From contig CAZUCE010000003.1 of the NCBI GenBank assembly GCA_964619265.1, forward strand, positions 214,131 to 278,130: a DNA stretch of 64,000 nt, written 5' to 3'. This document shows positions 16,824-26,642 of this stretch, in pieces. A model generated the notes under the pieces. It was not told where the DNA came from. It ran no database searches and saw only the letters and a program-made list of their open reading frames with translations. Made by a program: the position numbers and the translations under genes. Within the stretch, counting starts at the first letter, position 1, and every line of letters starts with the position of its first letter. This DNA comes from CAZUCE01 sp964619265. Its GTDB lineage: Bacteria; Planctomycetota; UBA1135; GCA-002686595.

Positions 16824-18200
16824 TCAGAGGTAGCCGAGTTCGCGGAGCATCTCGGTGGTCTCGGGGCTGAACTCGGTGAGCTCGCGGGGAAGAGCCCGCA
16901 TTTCGGCGTTCATCCACTCGACAAGGGCCCGGACGGTCTCCGGTTCCTCTTCGCCCACGTTGCGAGTTTCGGATGGATCCGTGACCAGGTCGAACAGCTG
17001 ATCCTCGCCGCCTGGGCTGTGGATGAGCTTCCAGTTCCCCAAGGTTCCTGTGAACAGCTCAGAATCCCGGCCGAGCGAGTCGCCGGGCGCGTGCCGAACC
17101 TCCGCGTAGATTCCGCGTGGAATCTCCGGGACGGCCTCGAGCAACGGAAGAACCGACTCTCCGTCCACGCTTCCGGACTCCCAGTCACGCCGCTCGATCC
17201 CGATCAGCTCGGCGAGCGTCGGCATGACGTCGGTGAGACGAACCCGCGCCTCCAGCGTGGCTCCCGAAGGCACGCCGGGACCCGCGAGAATCCAGGGCAC
17301 GTGGAGCTGCTCCTGGTAAAGCAGTCCGTGGGTCCAAAAGTCGTGATCTCCAAGCCCCTCGCCGTGGTCCGCGAGAAAGCAGATCAGCGTGTTCTCGAGT
17401 CGACCGTGCTCCTCCAGCTCATCCAACAACCTGGCGACCTGGTCGTCCTGGAAGCGCAACTCCGCGTCGTAGAGCTCGATCCGGTGGAGCGGTGCTTTCA
17501 ACTCGCGCCAGTGGCCGCGCCGATCGAGGTCGGCGGGCACGGGAGTCGTCATCCACTCACCCAATCGCTTCCGCGGGGGCACCAAGCTCGCATCGTGGGC
17601 GTCGAAGAAATGAACAAACGTCGCCATCGGCTTGGCGGCGTTCGGAGCCACCTCGCGGATCCACTCGAGAGCTGCCAGGGTCGTGTCGTCCGCGCGGCGC
17701 TGAAAGGCATTGCCTCCTCCGCGCGCCACCGACCGCTTGTCGATTCGGTCGTCGAAGCGGTCGTAGCCTCGGTCGAACCCGTAGCGCGACCCCATCGGCG
17801 GCGCACTCACGAATCCGCCGGTGGAAAAGCCTTCGTTCTGGAGGCGCTCGAAAAGAGTCGGAGTGTCCACCGAGAGCCGCTCCTGCCCGACCATGAATAA
17901 GCTGCGGACCTCGTGGGCGGCTGGCAGACACCCGGTTAGGAAACTCGCCGCCGAGATCGGCGTTAGCGAGGAATGTGCGAAGGCATTTTCCATCCGCAGG
18001 CCGCGAGCAGCCAACCCATCCACCACCGGGGTCGTCTCACGCTCGTAGCCGTAGCAGGACAAGTGATCGGCCCGAGTGGTGTCGAACACGACCCACAGGA
18101 GATCCGAGTCCCCCCCCGGACCCCTGCTGCAGCCTGAAAGGGCCAGCCCGGCGGCTCCGGCTGCCAGCATCTCAAGCAGGGAGTTGCGCATCGCCGCCAT
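16824..18200 (-). CDS. Sulfatase-like (alkaline phosphatase superfamily) lipoprotein
   Basis: 458 residues. The leader ends in L-A-L-S-G-C, a good lipobox, so it is an anchored periplasmic or surface protein. D-T-T-R-A-D-H-L-S-C-Y-G-Y is the usual opening of the sulfatase fold and A-D-H-G-E-G-L-G-D-H is the second metal site. In the active-site segment S-S-L-T-P-I-S-A-A-S-F-L-T-G a Thr sits where formylglycine sulfatases have Cys/Ser in C-x-P-x-R, so sulfatase activity is doubtful and a phosphodiesterase or transferase role is possible. The C-terminus is M-L-R-E-L-G-Y-L. Start ATG 18200; 18191 is an alternative. Confidence 0.85.
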   Translation of the reverse strand: MAAMRNSLLEMLAAGAAGLALSGCSRGPGGDSDLLWVVFDTTRADHLSCYGYERETTPVVDGLAARGLRMENAFAHSSLTPISAASFLTGCLPAAHEVRSLFMVGQERLSVDTPTLFERLQNEGFSTGGFVSAPPMGSRYGFDRGYDRFDDRIDKRSVARGGGNAFQRRADDTTLAALEWIREVAPNAAKPMATFVHFFDAHDASLVPPRKRLGEWMTTPVPADLDRRGHWRELKAPLHRIELYDAELRFQDDQVARLLDELEEHGRLENTLICFLADHGEGLGDHDFWTHGLLYQEQLHVPWILAGPGVPSGATLEARVRLTDVMPTLAELIGIERRDWESGSVDGESVLPLLEAVPEIPRGIYAEVRHAPGDSLGRDSELFTGTLGNWKLIHSPGGEDQLFDLVTDPSETRNVGEEEPETVRALVEWMNAEMRALPRELTEFSPETTEMLRELGYL

Positions 18201-18245
18201 GGTACAGATTGCCTGAAGCCGCGCAGCTCCGGCGGCGCCCCTCCC

Positions 18246-19604
18246 ATGCCTGGCCAAGACCCCAAAACCCCGCCCTTCGATCCCACGGATCCGCGCCGGC
18301 CGAGCGCGCTGCGCTCGGGGCTCCTCGCGGCCAGCCTGTTCCTGCTGGCTGGCGCCGTGCTGCTGCTCGCGCGCCCCGCGGACTCAAGGGGCCCCGCCCG
18401 CATCGACGAGAACGAGTGGCTCGCGATGGGCATCGTCACAAACGGCCTCGCGACCACCGGCAAGGTCCCCGATCGAGGAGCCTCCGAAGCTGAGCTCGCC
18501 GAAGCCTCGGAAGCCCCCTGGCGCCTGGGAATCTCCGAATCGACTTTTGGCTGGATGAATCCCGTTGTGCCGAAGCTGCTCTTTGGGCGCATCGCGAAGT
18601 GGAGTGGCGTCGAGGAAACCTCGCGCGCCATCTACCCCCGCTTTCGCGAAGCGGGCGCCGGCCTCCGCCCTCGCGACGCCGCTCGCAAAGCTCTGAAACC
18701 TGCGCTTGAGCCCACGCGCAGAGCCGTCGCGGGGCTGGCTTCCGCGCTCGCCGTGGCCCTGTTCTTTGCCGTGCGAGCCGGCTTTGGAAGCGCGGCCGGA
18801 GCCCTGGCATTCGCCTTGCTCTTGGCCTCACCATCGTTCCGGGAGTCCGCCACCTACGTCCGCACCGGCCTGTTCCCACTGGCCTTTGGGCTCGCGGCTG
18901 TCGTGCTAGTGCAGCAGGCAAGCCACAGCCTGTTCGGTCGCGGTCGCCCAGCCGTCGCCGCCGCGAGCGGCTCGGCCCTCGGAGTCTTCGCCGGGCTCGC
19001 GGTCGGCTCCAAGCTCAACGGAGCCCTCGTTTCCTTCTCGATCGCCGGCTGGTTCGCCGTGCTGCCGTTCTTGCTCCGACGGGATTCAAGGGCCAGCCTA
19101 GCTGCCCTGGCCGTTCGGCTCGCGCTGGTCGGCAGCCTGTGCGCCGCGCTGTTCTGGCTGTCCCTGCCAAGTTTGTGGGGCGAGCTCCCCTGGCAGGCCG
19201 TTCCCGATCTGCTCGAGCGCTGGCAGGGCTCACTGGTTCACCAGATTCGAGCCGGAGGCGGAGCCGCACCGGCGGGCTTGCTCGATCGGGCCGCCTTGTG
19301 CGCCCGTCGGTCCTTCTTCGAAGGAGACCCGCTCTTTCAGCTCACCGGGCTACCGCTCGGTTTGCCCCTCGCTGCCCTTGGCGCGCTGGCTCTGGCGCGC
19401 GAGCTGCTCCGAGTTCATTCGCCTCGCCGGCTCGCCGCGATAGCCCTCGCGATCTTTGGGCTCGTCCTCGCGATCGGTACGGCAGCCTGGCTTCCGCTCG
19501 ACCGCGATCGCTTCTTCCTCCCGCTGCTGATCCCGGTGGTGTGCCTCGAGGGCTCCGCAGTCCGGCTCGCGGCCGGCTTCTTCGAGCCAAAACGGAACGG
19601 CTAG
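18246..19604 (+). CDS. Polytopic membrane protein, probable GT-C-type glycosyltransferase
   Basis: 452 residues with about nine hydrophobic helices after a Pro-rich N-terminus. In the first periplasmic loop the acidic motif R-I-D-E-N-E-W resembles the Asp/Glu catalytic pair of GT-C (ArnT/PMT-like) enzymes that use polyprenyl-phosphate sugars. Overall similarity to a named family is weak, so this is an inference from topology and the acidic motif. It is divergent from one sulfatase-like gene (45 bp between starts) and convergent with another, so the three may serve envelope glycan or lipid modification. Confidence 0.6.
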   Translation: MPGQDPKTPPFDPTDPRRPSALRSGLLAASLFLLAGAVLLLARPADSRGPARIDENEWLAMGIVTNGLATTGKVPDRGASEAELAEASEAPWRLGISESTFGWMNPVVPKLLFGRIAKWSGVEETSRAIYPRFREAGAGLRPRDAARKALKPALEPTRRAVAGLASALAVALFFAVRAGFGSAAGALAFALLLASPSFRESATYVRTGLFPLAFGLAAVVLVQQASHSLFGRGRPAVAAASGSALGVFAGLAVGSKLNGALVSFSIAGWFAVLPFLLRRDSRASLAALAVRLALVGSLCAALFWLSLPSLWGELPWQAVPDLLERWQGSLVHQIRAGGGAAPAGLLDRAALCARRSFFEGDPLFQLTGLPLGLPLAALGALALARELLRVHSPRRLAAIALAIFGLVLAIGTAAWLPLDRDRFFLPLLIPVVCLEGSAVRLAAGFFEPKRNG

Positions 19605-19613
19605 CTCCTCGCG

Positions 19614-21068
19614 TCAGTAATAGCCCAGCTCCCCGAGCGCTCGACGCGTTTCGTCAGTTTCGCTGACTTCCCCGCCGGAATGGAAGGTCTGAAACTCGGC
19701 ACGGAGGCGAGCCCAGCGTGCTCCGAGCGCGGCGGTCCGTTCGGCTTCGGAGCTGGCTAGCGAAGCAGACTCCGGCGGATCTTGGGACAGATCGTAGAGC
19801 TCGGGACTCCCCTCCGAACTGCCGACCCATTTCCAACCCTCGTCGAACAGGACGTGCCGCGTGCGGCGAAAGCGCGCGCCGAACCGCGGCGAGTCATAGT
19901 CGCGAGCTCGGGAGTAGAAGTTCTCCGCGGCTACAATGGGTTCACCTTCGAGAACCGGACCGTTCAGAAGCGCTGCATGCTCGGGACCCGCCGCCTGGCT
20001 CGCGAGCGGCAAGTGCTCCAGGAGCAAGGCGGGCACCTGGGCCAGGCCTACGCGGCGCGGATCGCGCACCCCGGGCCCGGCATGCGGAGGCTTGACGATC
20101 AGGGGCACGTGAAGGAGCGCTTGATAAATGTCCTTGGAGTGCTCAATCAGCGCGTGCTCGCCGAAGGCCTCGCCGTGATCGGAGGTGATCGCGATCAGGG
20201 AAGAGTCGTAGCGATCGCGCGCGTGCAGCTCCGTAAAAAAATCGCCCAGGGCAGCGTCCAGATTGGCGATCGAAGCGTCGTAGAGGTCGCGCAGTCGGTT
20301 GAGTCGATCGGAATCTGCCGGCTCGGTCCCGGTAAGCACGGGCTCGTACAGCTCGTCGAGCCAGCGCACGGATTCTTGACCGTCGCCGCGTTCCGCGAAG
20401 GCCGGCTGCCCTTTCGCGTTGTACGGACGGTGGGTGTCGAGGAAATTGGCGAACAGAAAAACCGGCGCGTCGTCCTGTTCGTGCAGCTCGTCGTAACGGG
20501 ATAGAACGCGCGGCAGGAGCTGGGAGGCCGGCGCACGCCGCAGCACCCAGGCGTCGAATCCGCGGGACAGGCCGTAGTCGGGTCGCAGGAAAGCAACGTT
20601 GGCCGCGAAGCCAAGGCTCGCGTAGCCCGAATCGCCCAAGAGCTCGGACAAGGTAGCCGGCTCGGTGGACAGGCTCGCGGGACGGACGGAGCCTCCAGCT
20701 AGCTGGGTGTGGGCGCCGTGTTGAAAGGGAAGCAGGCCGGTGAACAGGGATCCGTGGGACGGAAGCGTCCAAGGTGCCGTCGACACCGCGTTCTCGTAGA
20801 GCGTGGCGCCCTCCGCAAACCGGTCCAGGTTCGGCGAGGTCGGCCGGCCGTACCCATAGGCCGAAAGGTGATCCGCCCGGAGCGTGTCGAGGACCAGAAG
20901 GAATACGTCGGGCCGCGAACCGGGCTCCGCGGCGGGAGTGCAGCTCGCGGCCCAAACAAGACCGAGGGTCAAACCCGATCGCCCGACAAGGCCCGCGCTC
21001 GCCACCGAAAGCGCTCGAATGGAGACTCGAGGAGGCAGCGCCGAATCGGGTCCGACGAGGTGCCCCAT
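19614..21068 (-). CDS. Sulfatase-like (alkaline phosphatase superfamily) lipoprotein
   Basis: 484 residues. The leader ends in W-A-A-S-C, a plausible lipobox. L-D-T-L-R-A-D-H-L-S-A-Y-G-Y and T-S-D-H-G-E-A-F-G-E-H mark the metal sites. The nucleophile segment A-P-W-T-L-P-S-H-G-S-L-F-T-G has Thr in place of the formylglycine Cys/Ser, so it is probably not a formylglycine sulfatase. The C-terminus is R-A-L-G-E-L-G-Y-Y. The ATG at 21068 is chosen; a TTG at 21089 would overlap the S1 gene's stop by 4 bp. It lies just downstream of the S1-domain gene on the same strand. Confidence 0.85.
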   Translation of the reverse strand: MGHLVGPDSALPPRVSIRALSVASAGLVGRSGLTLGLVWAASCTPAAEPGSRPDVFLLVLDTLRADHLSAYGYGRPTSPNLDRFAEGATLYENAVSTAPWTLPSHGSLFTGLLPFQHGAHTQLAGGSVRPASLSTEPATLSELLGDSGYASLGFAANVAFLRPDYGLSRGFDAWVLRRAPASQLLPRVLSRYDELHEQDDAPVFLFANFLDTHRPYNAKGQPAFAERGDGQESVRWLDELYEPVLTGTEPADSDRLNRLRDLYDASIANLDAALGDFFTELHARDRYDSSLIAITSDHGEAFGEHALIEHSKDIYQALLHVPLIVKPPHAGPGVRDPRRVGLAQVPALLLEHLPLASQAAGPEHAALLNGPVLEGEPIVAAENFYSRARDYDSPRFGARFRRTRHVLFDEGWKWVGSSEGSPELYDLSQDPPESASLASSEAERTAALGARWARLRAEFQTFHSGGEVSETDETRRALGELGYY

Positions 21069-21085
21069 CGGGGCCTCGTTCTCCG

Positions 21086-22309
21086 TCAAGGCTTGTCGAG
21101 TGCCTGCTTGAACAGGTTTCCAAGGTTGGTGCCGAGCTGCGGCTTGCCCTTGGTGTCCTCGACCACAGCACGGATCTCTTCGGCGTCGACAGCTTCTTCC
21201 GACCCGATCACCGCTCCGCGCTCATCGAGGCGCGACAGGCCGATGCGGCGCGCGTCTGAGTCGACCGATACGATTCGAACCTGAACCTCATCGCCGACCT
21301 TGAAGATGTCGCTGGGGCGTTGAACACGCTCGCCACCGCCGCGCATCTGGCTGACGTGCAGCAACCCATCGACGCCCGGGCTCAGCTCACAAAATGCGCC
21401 GAAGTCCGCCAGGCGCACGATCTTCGCGTTCATGACCTGGTCCGGCGCGAGGAATGTAATGGCGTCCTCCCACGGGTCGGGCTCGAGAGCTTTCATCGAC
21501 AGACCTATGCGTTTGCCGCCCTCCTCGATCTTGACCACTTGGGCCTTCACATCTTGGCCGACCTTCAGCACGTCTTCAGGATTCTCGACGCGCTTGCGCG
21601 AGATTTGGCTGACGTGCACGAGCCCTTCGGCGCCGCCGATGTCGACGAACGCGCCGAACGACTCGATGCGGGTGACCTTGCCGGCCACTTCGTAACCGAC
21701 CGCCAGCTGTCCCGCGAGGGCTTCCCGCATCTCTGCGCGCTCGGCATCCAAGACCTTGCGGCGAGAGACGACAACGCGCTTCTTAGCGGCATCGGCTTCG
21801 ATCACTTCGCAAACCAGCTTCTGGCCAACGAGCGTCGAAAGATCGTCGATGTGTCGATCGCCGGCCTGGGAGGCGGGCATGAAGCCGGACAACGGTCCGA
21901 TCTGGACTTCGAGTCCACCGGAGTTGGTCGACTGAACCGTCGCTTCGACCCGCGCTCCGGGGTAGAGGTCATTCCAAGCGGCGAGCGCTTTGGCCTTGCG
22001 GCGGCTGAGCTTCCAGAGCCCGTCCTCTTGGCCGTGAGTCGAGAATTCGAAGACCTGACCGGCCTGGGGCGGCTCGTCAAACTCCGAAAGCGAGATGACG
22101 CCCTGCTCGCGGGGGCCTAGCTCGACGATGACGTCGGGGTCGTTCACGCCGACCACCGTTCCTTTGCGGAGCTCTCCAGCGCCGGCGCCGGCGGCACCGG
22201 ATCGGGCGGAGGGCTCGGTCAGGTCGATGTCAAGCAGGCTCGTGCCCTCGAGCGCGGCCTCCAGCTCAGCGGCGATCGGATCCTTCTCGGTCGGGGGCTT
22301 GTTGCTCAT
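21086..22309 (-). CDS. Ribosomal protein S1-like RNA-binding protein (four S1 domains)
   Basis: 407 residues. After an acidic, Ala-rich N-terminus four S1-type OB folds follow at roughly 48-110, 115-185, 200-275 and 285-360. The third and fourth are closest to consensus (E-S-F-G-A-F-V-D-I and A-D-F-G-A-F-C-E-L, each followed by L-H-V-S-Q). It could act as bS1 or a translation/RNA-turnover factor. The usual six-repeat RpsA is longer, but four-repeat versions occur in several phyla. The ATG is preceded by a GC-rich hairpin about 65 bp upstream. Confidence 0.9.
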   Translation of the reverse strand: MSNKPPTEKDPIAAELEAALEGTSLLDIDLTEPSARSGAAGAGAGELRKGTVVGVNDPDVIVELGPREQGVISLSEFDEPPQAGQVFEFSTHGQEDGLWKLSRRKAKALAAWNDLYPGARVEATVQSTNSGGLEVQIGPLSGFMPASQAGDRHIDDLSTLVGQKLVCEVIEADAAKKRVVVSRRKVLDAERAEMREALAGQLAVGYEVAGKVTRIESFGAFVDIGGAEGLVHVSQISRKRVENPEDVLKVGQDVKAQVVKIEEGGKRIGLSMKALEPDPWEDAITFLAPDQVMNAKIVRLADFGAFCELSPGVDGLLHVSQMRGGGERVQRPSDIFKVGDEVQVRIVSVDSDARRIGLSRLDERGAVIGSEEAVDAEEIRAVVEDTKGKPQLGTNLGNLFKQALDKP

Positions 22310-22774
22310 CGGTCAATTCGCGCTCGTCGTTGCGCGGCGCGGGTTACGGGGGAGGCGGGTCGAAGGGCGAGGACCGGGCGGAGGCCCGGGTCCGGGGGGT
22401 GCCTCCCGAATGCTGGAACGCCTGGGGGCGAGCCCGAGATTGTAGCCACCAAGCGCCCTAAGGAAACGGGTTCGGCGAGTCCCTTCGAAGCAGCGCGGAA
22501 TGTCCTCGCAGCAGCCTCTGTCAGGTCACTAGCATGGTTCCTCAGGTCAGGGTTCCGACCTCTTACCTCAGGCGATCGTCCGCTTCGTTCGGCCGCGCGC
22601 CTCCTTATTCTCGACCCGACTCCTCGCGCCTGGCTCCCCGGGCCGGCCCCGTCCCTCAAGCCGGGGCAGGCCTGCCTGACTCGTCCCGAAGGACCAGCCT
22701 TCCTAGCGGACCAGTTCCAGGCCGATTCGAGCCCGGGGCGCGTGACCCCAAAACCGGCCCTCCTCGGCCCCGCC
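22310..22774. other. Divergent intergenic stretch between S1-like and dynamin-like genes
   Basis: About 465 bp that should contain both promoters. A hairpin at 22371-22393 (GGACCGGGC paired with GCCCGGGTCC, one bulge) lies in the leader of the S1-like gene. CCTCAGG-like words recur near 22545-22570. No gene is supported here. Confidence 0.5.
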
Positions 22775-25015
22775 ATGAAGACCCTCCTCAGTCAGTTCTG
22801 CGACGAATTCGGTGAGGTCGTCGGCCCGCTCCTCGAGCCGCTTCGCTCGCTCTCGCAAACCCTTGGGTCCGCCAACGACCACGGCGTCCTAGGGGGAGCC
22901 CCGGGATCTCCAGCTCCCGAATACGTCGCTTCCTTCCAGGATCTTCAGGACCGCCTCGAGCGCCTCGCCGAGAAGGTCGCCGAACAGCAGGCCTACGTCT
23001 TGATCTTCGGGCCACTCAAGAGCGGCAAGTCGACGCTGATGAACTCGATCAGCGCGGCCTACGTCTCCGAGGTCACCGCCCTCCCGGCTTACCCCTGCAT
23101 GGTGTTTGTCAATCATGCACCGGAGCGTGAGTTTGTCGTCACTCGCTACAACGGATCGACCCAGACCTTCGGAGCCCCAGCTTCGATGCGCATGCAGGTC
23201 AACCGAGATCACGCCGAACTTGCCGATCGTATTCGTGCCGAAGAGCGCGCCGGCCGCGACTTCGATCCAGCCCTTCATTTCCCCGAGGCGATCCGTCGCA
23301 TCGACGTAAAGGTTCATGCGGAAGAGCTCTCGCAGTCCGGGGCTGTGCTGGTGGATACGCCGGGCCTCTACAGCCGCATGAAGTTCGGCTACGACAGGAT
23401 GACTCGCGAGTTCCGCAACGCGGCGGCTTGCGCCATCTTCGTCGTGAAAACGGACAACCTGTTCCTTGAGCAGGTTTTCGAGGAATTCAACGACTTGCTC
23501 GAACTGTTCAGCCGGGTGTTCCTGGTCGTCAACCTCGATTCGACCAAGATGGACCTGCGCCCGGACGGGACTCTCACGCCGAGCCTGGAGCGCGAAGACC
23601 CTGTTCGCATCGTGCAAGCCTTCGAGACGCTCTCGATGAGCTCGCCGATCAAAGCAGCCGTGGAGGAAGGGCGCCTGCGCCTCTATCCCGTTGATTTGCA
23701 GCGCGCAGCCTCGAAACGACTGCAGAGCAAGGCTCAAGAAGCCGCGGGGCAACCCACCGAGACCGGCGACCAAGACGGCGATTTCAGCGCTTTCCTCGGC
23801 GACTTGACCGAATACTTGAACAGCACGGATTACCTCCTGGCGTTCCTCGGCGACAGCCTCAAACAAGCTGGCTTGCTGATGACCGAGGGCACGGATTTGT
23901 GCAGCGCATCCAGCGTTCGCGCGCTCGTGCGGCGCGCCGAAGAGCTCGCCTCCGAGCGGACCGCCGAGCAGCAGCGCATCGCGACCCATGATCGCCTCGA
24001 CAAAATCGACTGGACTCCGAGCTTCGAATCCCTCGAGCGCGGGTTGGCCGAGTCGGTGACGATCCGAGCCAACCAGCTCGAACAAGCAACGCTTGCGCGC
24101 ATCGACGAATCGGTCGACGCCTGGTTCGAAACCGACGCCGGCTTGCGCCACCTGATCGACGATGGACTCATGCCGGCGCTCGCCGCCTATCAGACCGGCG
24201 TGGCGGGTGATGTCGAACAGGCGCTGCGCGAGCGGTCGAACACGGGATCGGCCGGTGCGCTCATCGCCGACGGGCTCGCGCGCGACCTGGATTTTCTCCG
24301 CGTACGTCTCGGCGACTTTGCCAGCGAAGGACACATCAGCGTCCTGCCGCGCGCCTGTGTGCACCAAGCCAAAGTTCCGATCGATCTCTCCGAGATGCCG
24401 ATCCGCAAGTCGCTGATGGACTGGTTGCTGCTTCGCACCCAAAACAAACTGCGCCGCAAATTCGTCGGTGATGGCAGCGGCGAAGGCGTCGCCGAACGCG
24501 TCCCCCGTACGGTCAAGCTCAAGCGCTTTGGGGACGCGGGTCGCTCACACCTGTGCAATCAAATCCGAGCCGCGCTCGGCGGTTGGTTCGATCAGTCCCG
24601 GCGCCGTATCGCGGCCCGGGAATGCGAGGACTTCCGCAAAGGCGTTGTCACGGCGCTTGACTCACGCCTCGCCACCCTGCGCGGCACCACCGAATCCCGG
24701 CTCGCCGAGATCGATGGGCAGCTCAGCGTCCTTCGAAAAGTCTCGGCCCAACTCGAGTCCCTTGAGAGCGCTCTTGAGCGCTCGAACGAAGAGGTCGCCG
24801 ACCTGACCACCCGCTATGCGGAGACCGACCCCACGGAGCTGGTTCGCGAGCTGGTACTCGACCAAGCCGCGGAGGCCGAAGGCGACGAGCCGGTGTACGA
24901 GCTGCACCCCTCCGAGGATCTCGCGATGGAAGACGAGCAGCCGCTAGAGAACGGCCCGGCTCCCCAGGACCTGCCCTGGACGACCCCTCCCCCCGCTCCG
25001 CGCGAAATCGACTGA
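22775..25015 (+). CDS. Dynamin-like large GTPase
   Basis: 746 residues from the ATG at 22775 (a GTG 11 codons upstream is less likely). G-domain motifs: P-loop G-P-L-K-S-G-K-S at about 79-86, switch T, D-T-P-G at about 194-197, and V-V-N-L-D-S as the G4-like segment. The remaining 450 residues are mostly helical, with heptad-like stretches near 690 and a Pro-rich acidic end. This is the layout of bacterial dynamin-like proteins that bind or reshape membranes. It opens a same-strand group of four genes, the next of which encodes a membrane protein, so a membrane-remodelling module is likely. Confidence 0.8.
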   Translation: MKTLLSQFCDEFGEVVGPLLEPLRSLSQTLGSANDHGVLGGAPGSPAPEYVASFQDLQDRLERLAEKVAEQQAYVLIFGPLKSGKSTLMNSISAAYVSEVTALPAYPCMVFVNHAPEREFVVTRYNGSTQTFGAPASMRMQVNRDHAELADRIRAEERAGRDFDPALHFPEAIRRIDVKVHAEELSQSGAVLVDTPGLYSRMKFGYDRMTREFRNAAACAIFVVKTDNLFLEQVFEEFNDLLELFSRVFLVVNLDSTKMDLRPDGTLTPSLEREDPVRIVQAFETLSMSSPIKAAVEEGRLRLYPVDLQRAASKRLQSKAQEAAGQPTETGDQDGDFSAFLGDLTEYLNSTDYLLAFLGDSLKQAGLLMTEGTDLCSASSVRALVRRAEELASERTAEQQRIATHDRLDKIDWTPSFESLERGLAESVTIRANQLEQATLARIDESVDAWFETDAGLRHLIDDGLMPALAAYQTGVAGDVEQALRERSNTGSAGALIADGLARDLDFLRVRLGDFASEGHISVLPRACVHQAKVPIDLSEMPIRKSLMDWLLLRTQNKLRRKFVGDGSGEGVAERVPRTVKLKRFGDAGRSHLCNQIRAALGGWFDQSRRRIAARECEDFRKGVVTALDSRLATLRGTTESRLAEIDGQLSVLRKVSAQLESLESALERSNEEVADLTTRYAETDPTELVRELVLDQAAEAEGDEPVYELHPSEDLAMEDEQPLENGPAPQDLPWTTPPPAPREID

Positions 25016-25244
25016 CCCCGCAGAGCGGCCACCCGAGGCCCCAGACTCGCCCTCGGGCGGCCTCCCTTGCGCCGGGCAAGCCCCGGGCACCGAACGGGGC
25101 CTGTCAGCCGAAACCGGCCTCCCCCGGAGGCAGGTGCCTGCCGGAAAAATGCCGGGCTAGTGGGCTCAGGGTCGCCGTTCCGGTGATCGGGATTTCGCCA
25201 GGGCCCGCCAGCTGCGGGAAGCTTCGTATCCTGTTCGACCGCTC

Positions 25245-26642
25245 ATGGCTCAAAGACCCTCCGTTCCCAGCCCCCGCCTCGGTCCGTACTGCTGTTTCAC
25301 AGGCCAGTACCAACGCCCGATCGCCCAGCGGCTGCTCTTCGTTCTCTTCCACGTGCTTTCTGCCGTGGTTGCCGCGGCGCTGTGCGTCTACCACCTATCC
25401 GGCTTGCTTGGACTCAGCCAAGCGCTCGGTGCCGGTCTGCTCGCCGCGCTGGCGTACGTGGTCACCCTGGCCTTCCCGCGGCTCCATCTGATCGCCGTTG
25501 CGGCCTTGCTCGGCCTGGCCGCGTGGTCCGCGGTCGTTTCCTGGGACGAAGATCGGCCGATCCGGCTCGTTGCACAGGATGGGCAAGCTCAAACAGACGA
25601 AGCCCAACCAGGGGAAGTCGAGAACGCGATCGCCGCAGCCGTGGAAGACCCCCAGTGGCTAGGTCCGTTCGAAGAAGGCCTCGAACAATCCGACGACTTC
25701 TTCCTGCAAGCCACCCGCGTTGCGACCTTCCCGCTGCTGTGCGCGACCTTTGCCGCATTCGCCGCGCTGGTCCTCCTGCTGACGATTGTCTCGCTGATTC
25801 GGTCCCATCGCTTGCCGCGCCGTATCTGGTTCGCACGCTATCACCCGGTCTGGCGACAACCTTTTGCCCCTTCGGAATCGCCGCACCCGGTGATCGGAGT
25901 CGCCTATGTGCGCGAGGACGCGCTGTTGCGCGAGAAGCTCATGTTCCTGCGGCTTGAGCCAAAGTCCAGCGCCCTGCGGTTTCAGTCGGTGACCGGCTCC
26001 GACGCTGGGTCGACCGAATTGGCCGCAGGAGGCGGCCCGGAGCGCATTCCGCTTTCGGGATTGGACTCAGATCTTGCGCTGGTGTGTCAGCGCGGGCGCT
26101 GGCATCGCGTGGGTCAGCCCTCCGAGGCCCTCGACCTTCGCCTGCTCCTCCGCCGCAAACACGAAGGCTCGACCAGCCTGCTCGAGGACGCCCGCTGGTC
26201 CCAAGCGGCTCGTCTGCCCATCCGCGATCTGTTCGCGGCGGACAACACCGTTTACGGCAAGACCTATACGGAACCCCAGGACACACGGCTGCTCGGCGTG
26301 CTGCTCGACTCACGCCCGAATCTGGATGCGGGCCCGAACGGCCTGCCGCGCTTCACGCTGGTTGCATCGCGGGCCGGCAAGGTCTTCTGCGAGTATCCGC
26401 ACCCGGATCTGCTCGGAACGCCCTACGCCGAACAGACCGGCGGGGAGATCCATCTACCCTGGCGCGGCCCCGAGGACGAGCCGATCGATCTCGAAGTCGA
26501 TCCGCGCGCCGACTCGCTGCACCACGTCAGCACCTCGAGCGGCTCCTATTACCTGTTCTTCCTGGCATTCGGCGACCAGGCGGTTGGCCTGCGCGCGGCC
26601 CTTGGACTCTCGCGCGCAGACGAGTCGCGGAGGATCGGGTGA
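25245..26642 (+). CDS. Membrane protein of unknown family downstream of the dynamin-like gene
   Basis: 465 residues. Three hydrophobic helices lie between about 28 and 100, then an acidic Gln/Glu-rich loop, a fourth helix near 165-190, and a soluble C-terminal region of about 270 residues with no recognised domain. The last part contains I-D-L-E-V-D-P-R-A-D, faintly like F-E-L-D-V-D-P-H-D-D in the protein two genes on. It starts 229 bp after the dynamin-like gene, and its TGA overlaps the GTG of the next gene by 4 bp, so the two are translationally coupled. A partner or membrane receptor of the GTPase is a reasonable guess. Confidence 0.75.
   Translation: MAQRPSVPSPRLGPYCCFTGQYQRPIAQRLLFVLFHVLSAVVAAALCVYHLSGLLGLSQALGAGLLAALAYVVTLAFPRLHLIAVAALLGLAAWSAVVSWDEDRPIRLVAQDGQAQTDEAQPGEVENAIAAAVEDPQWLGPFEEGLEQSDDFFLQATRVATFPLLCATFAAFAALVLLLTIVSLIRSHRLPRRIWFARYHPVWRQPFAPSESPHPVIGVAYVREDALLREKLMFLRLEPKSSALRFQSVTGSDAGSTELAAGGGPERIPLSGLDSDLALVCQRGRWHRVGQPSEALDLRLLLRRKHEGSTSLLEDARWSQAARLPIRDLFAADNTVYGKTYTEPQDTRLLGVLLDSRPNLDAGPNGLPRFTLVASRAGKVFCEYPHPDLLGTPYAEQTGGEIHLPWRGPEDEPIDLEVDPRADSLHHVSTSSGSYYLFFLAFGDQAVGLRAALGLSRADESRRIG

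Noticed and set aside
16824..21068. Calling the two lipoproteins active sulfatases
   Set aside because: The formylglycine signature residue is replaced by Thr in both.
22889..24442. Long open frame on the minus strand (about 517 codons)
   Set aside because: It is antisense to the dynamin-like GTPase, has no domain motif, and arises from high-GC codon bias.
26084..26638. Upstream extension of the second dynamin-associated protein
   Set aside because: It lies entirely within the membrane protein gene in another frame; the GTGA overlap start is more natural.
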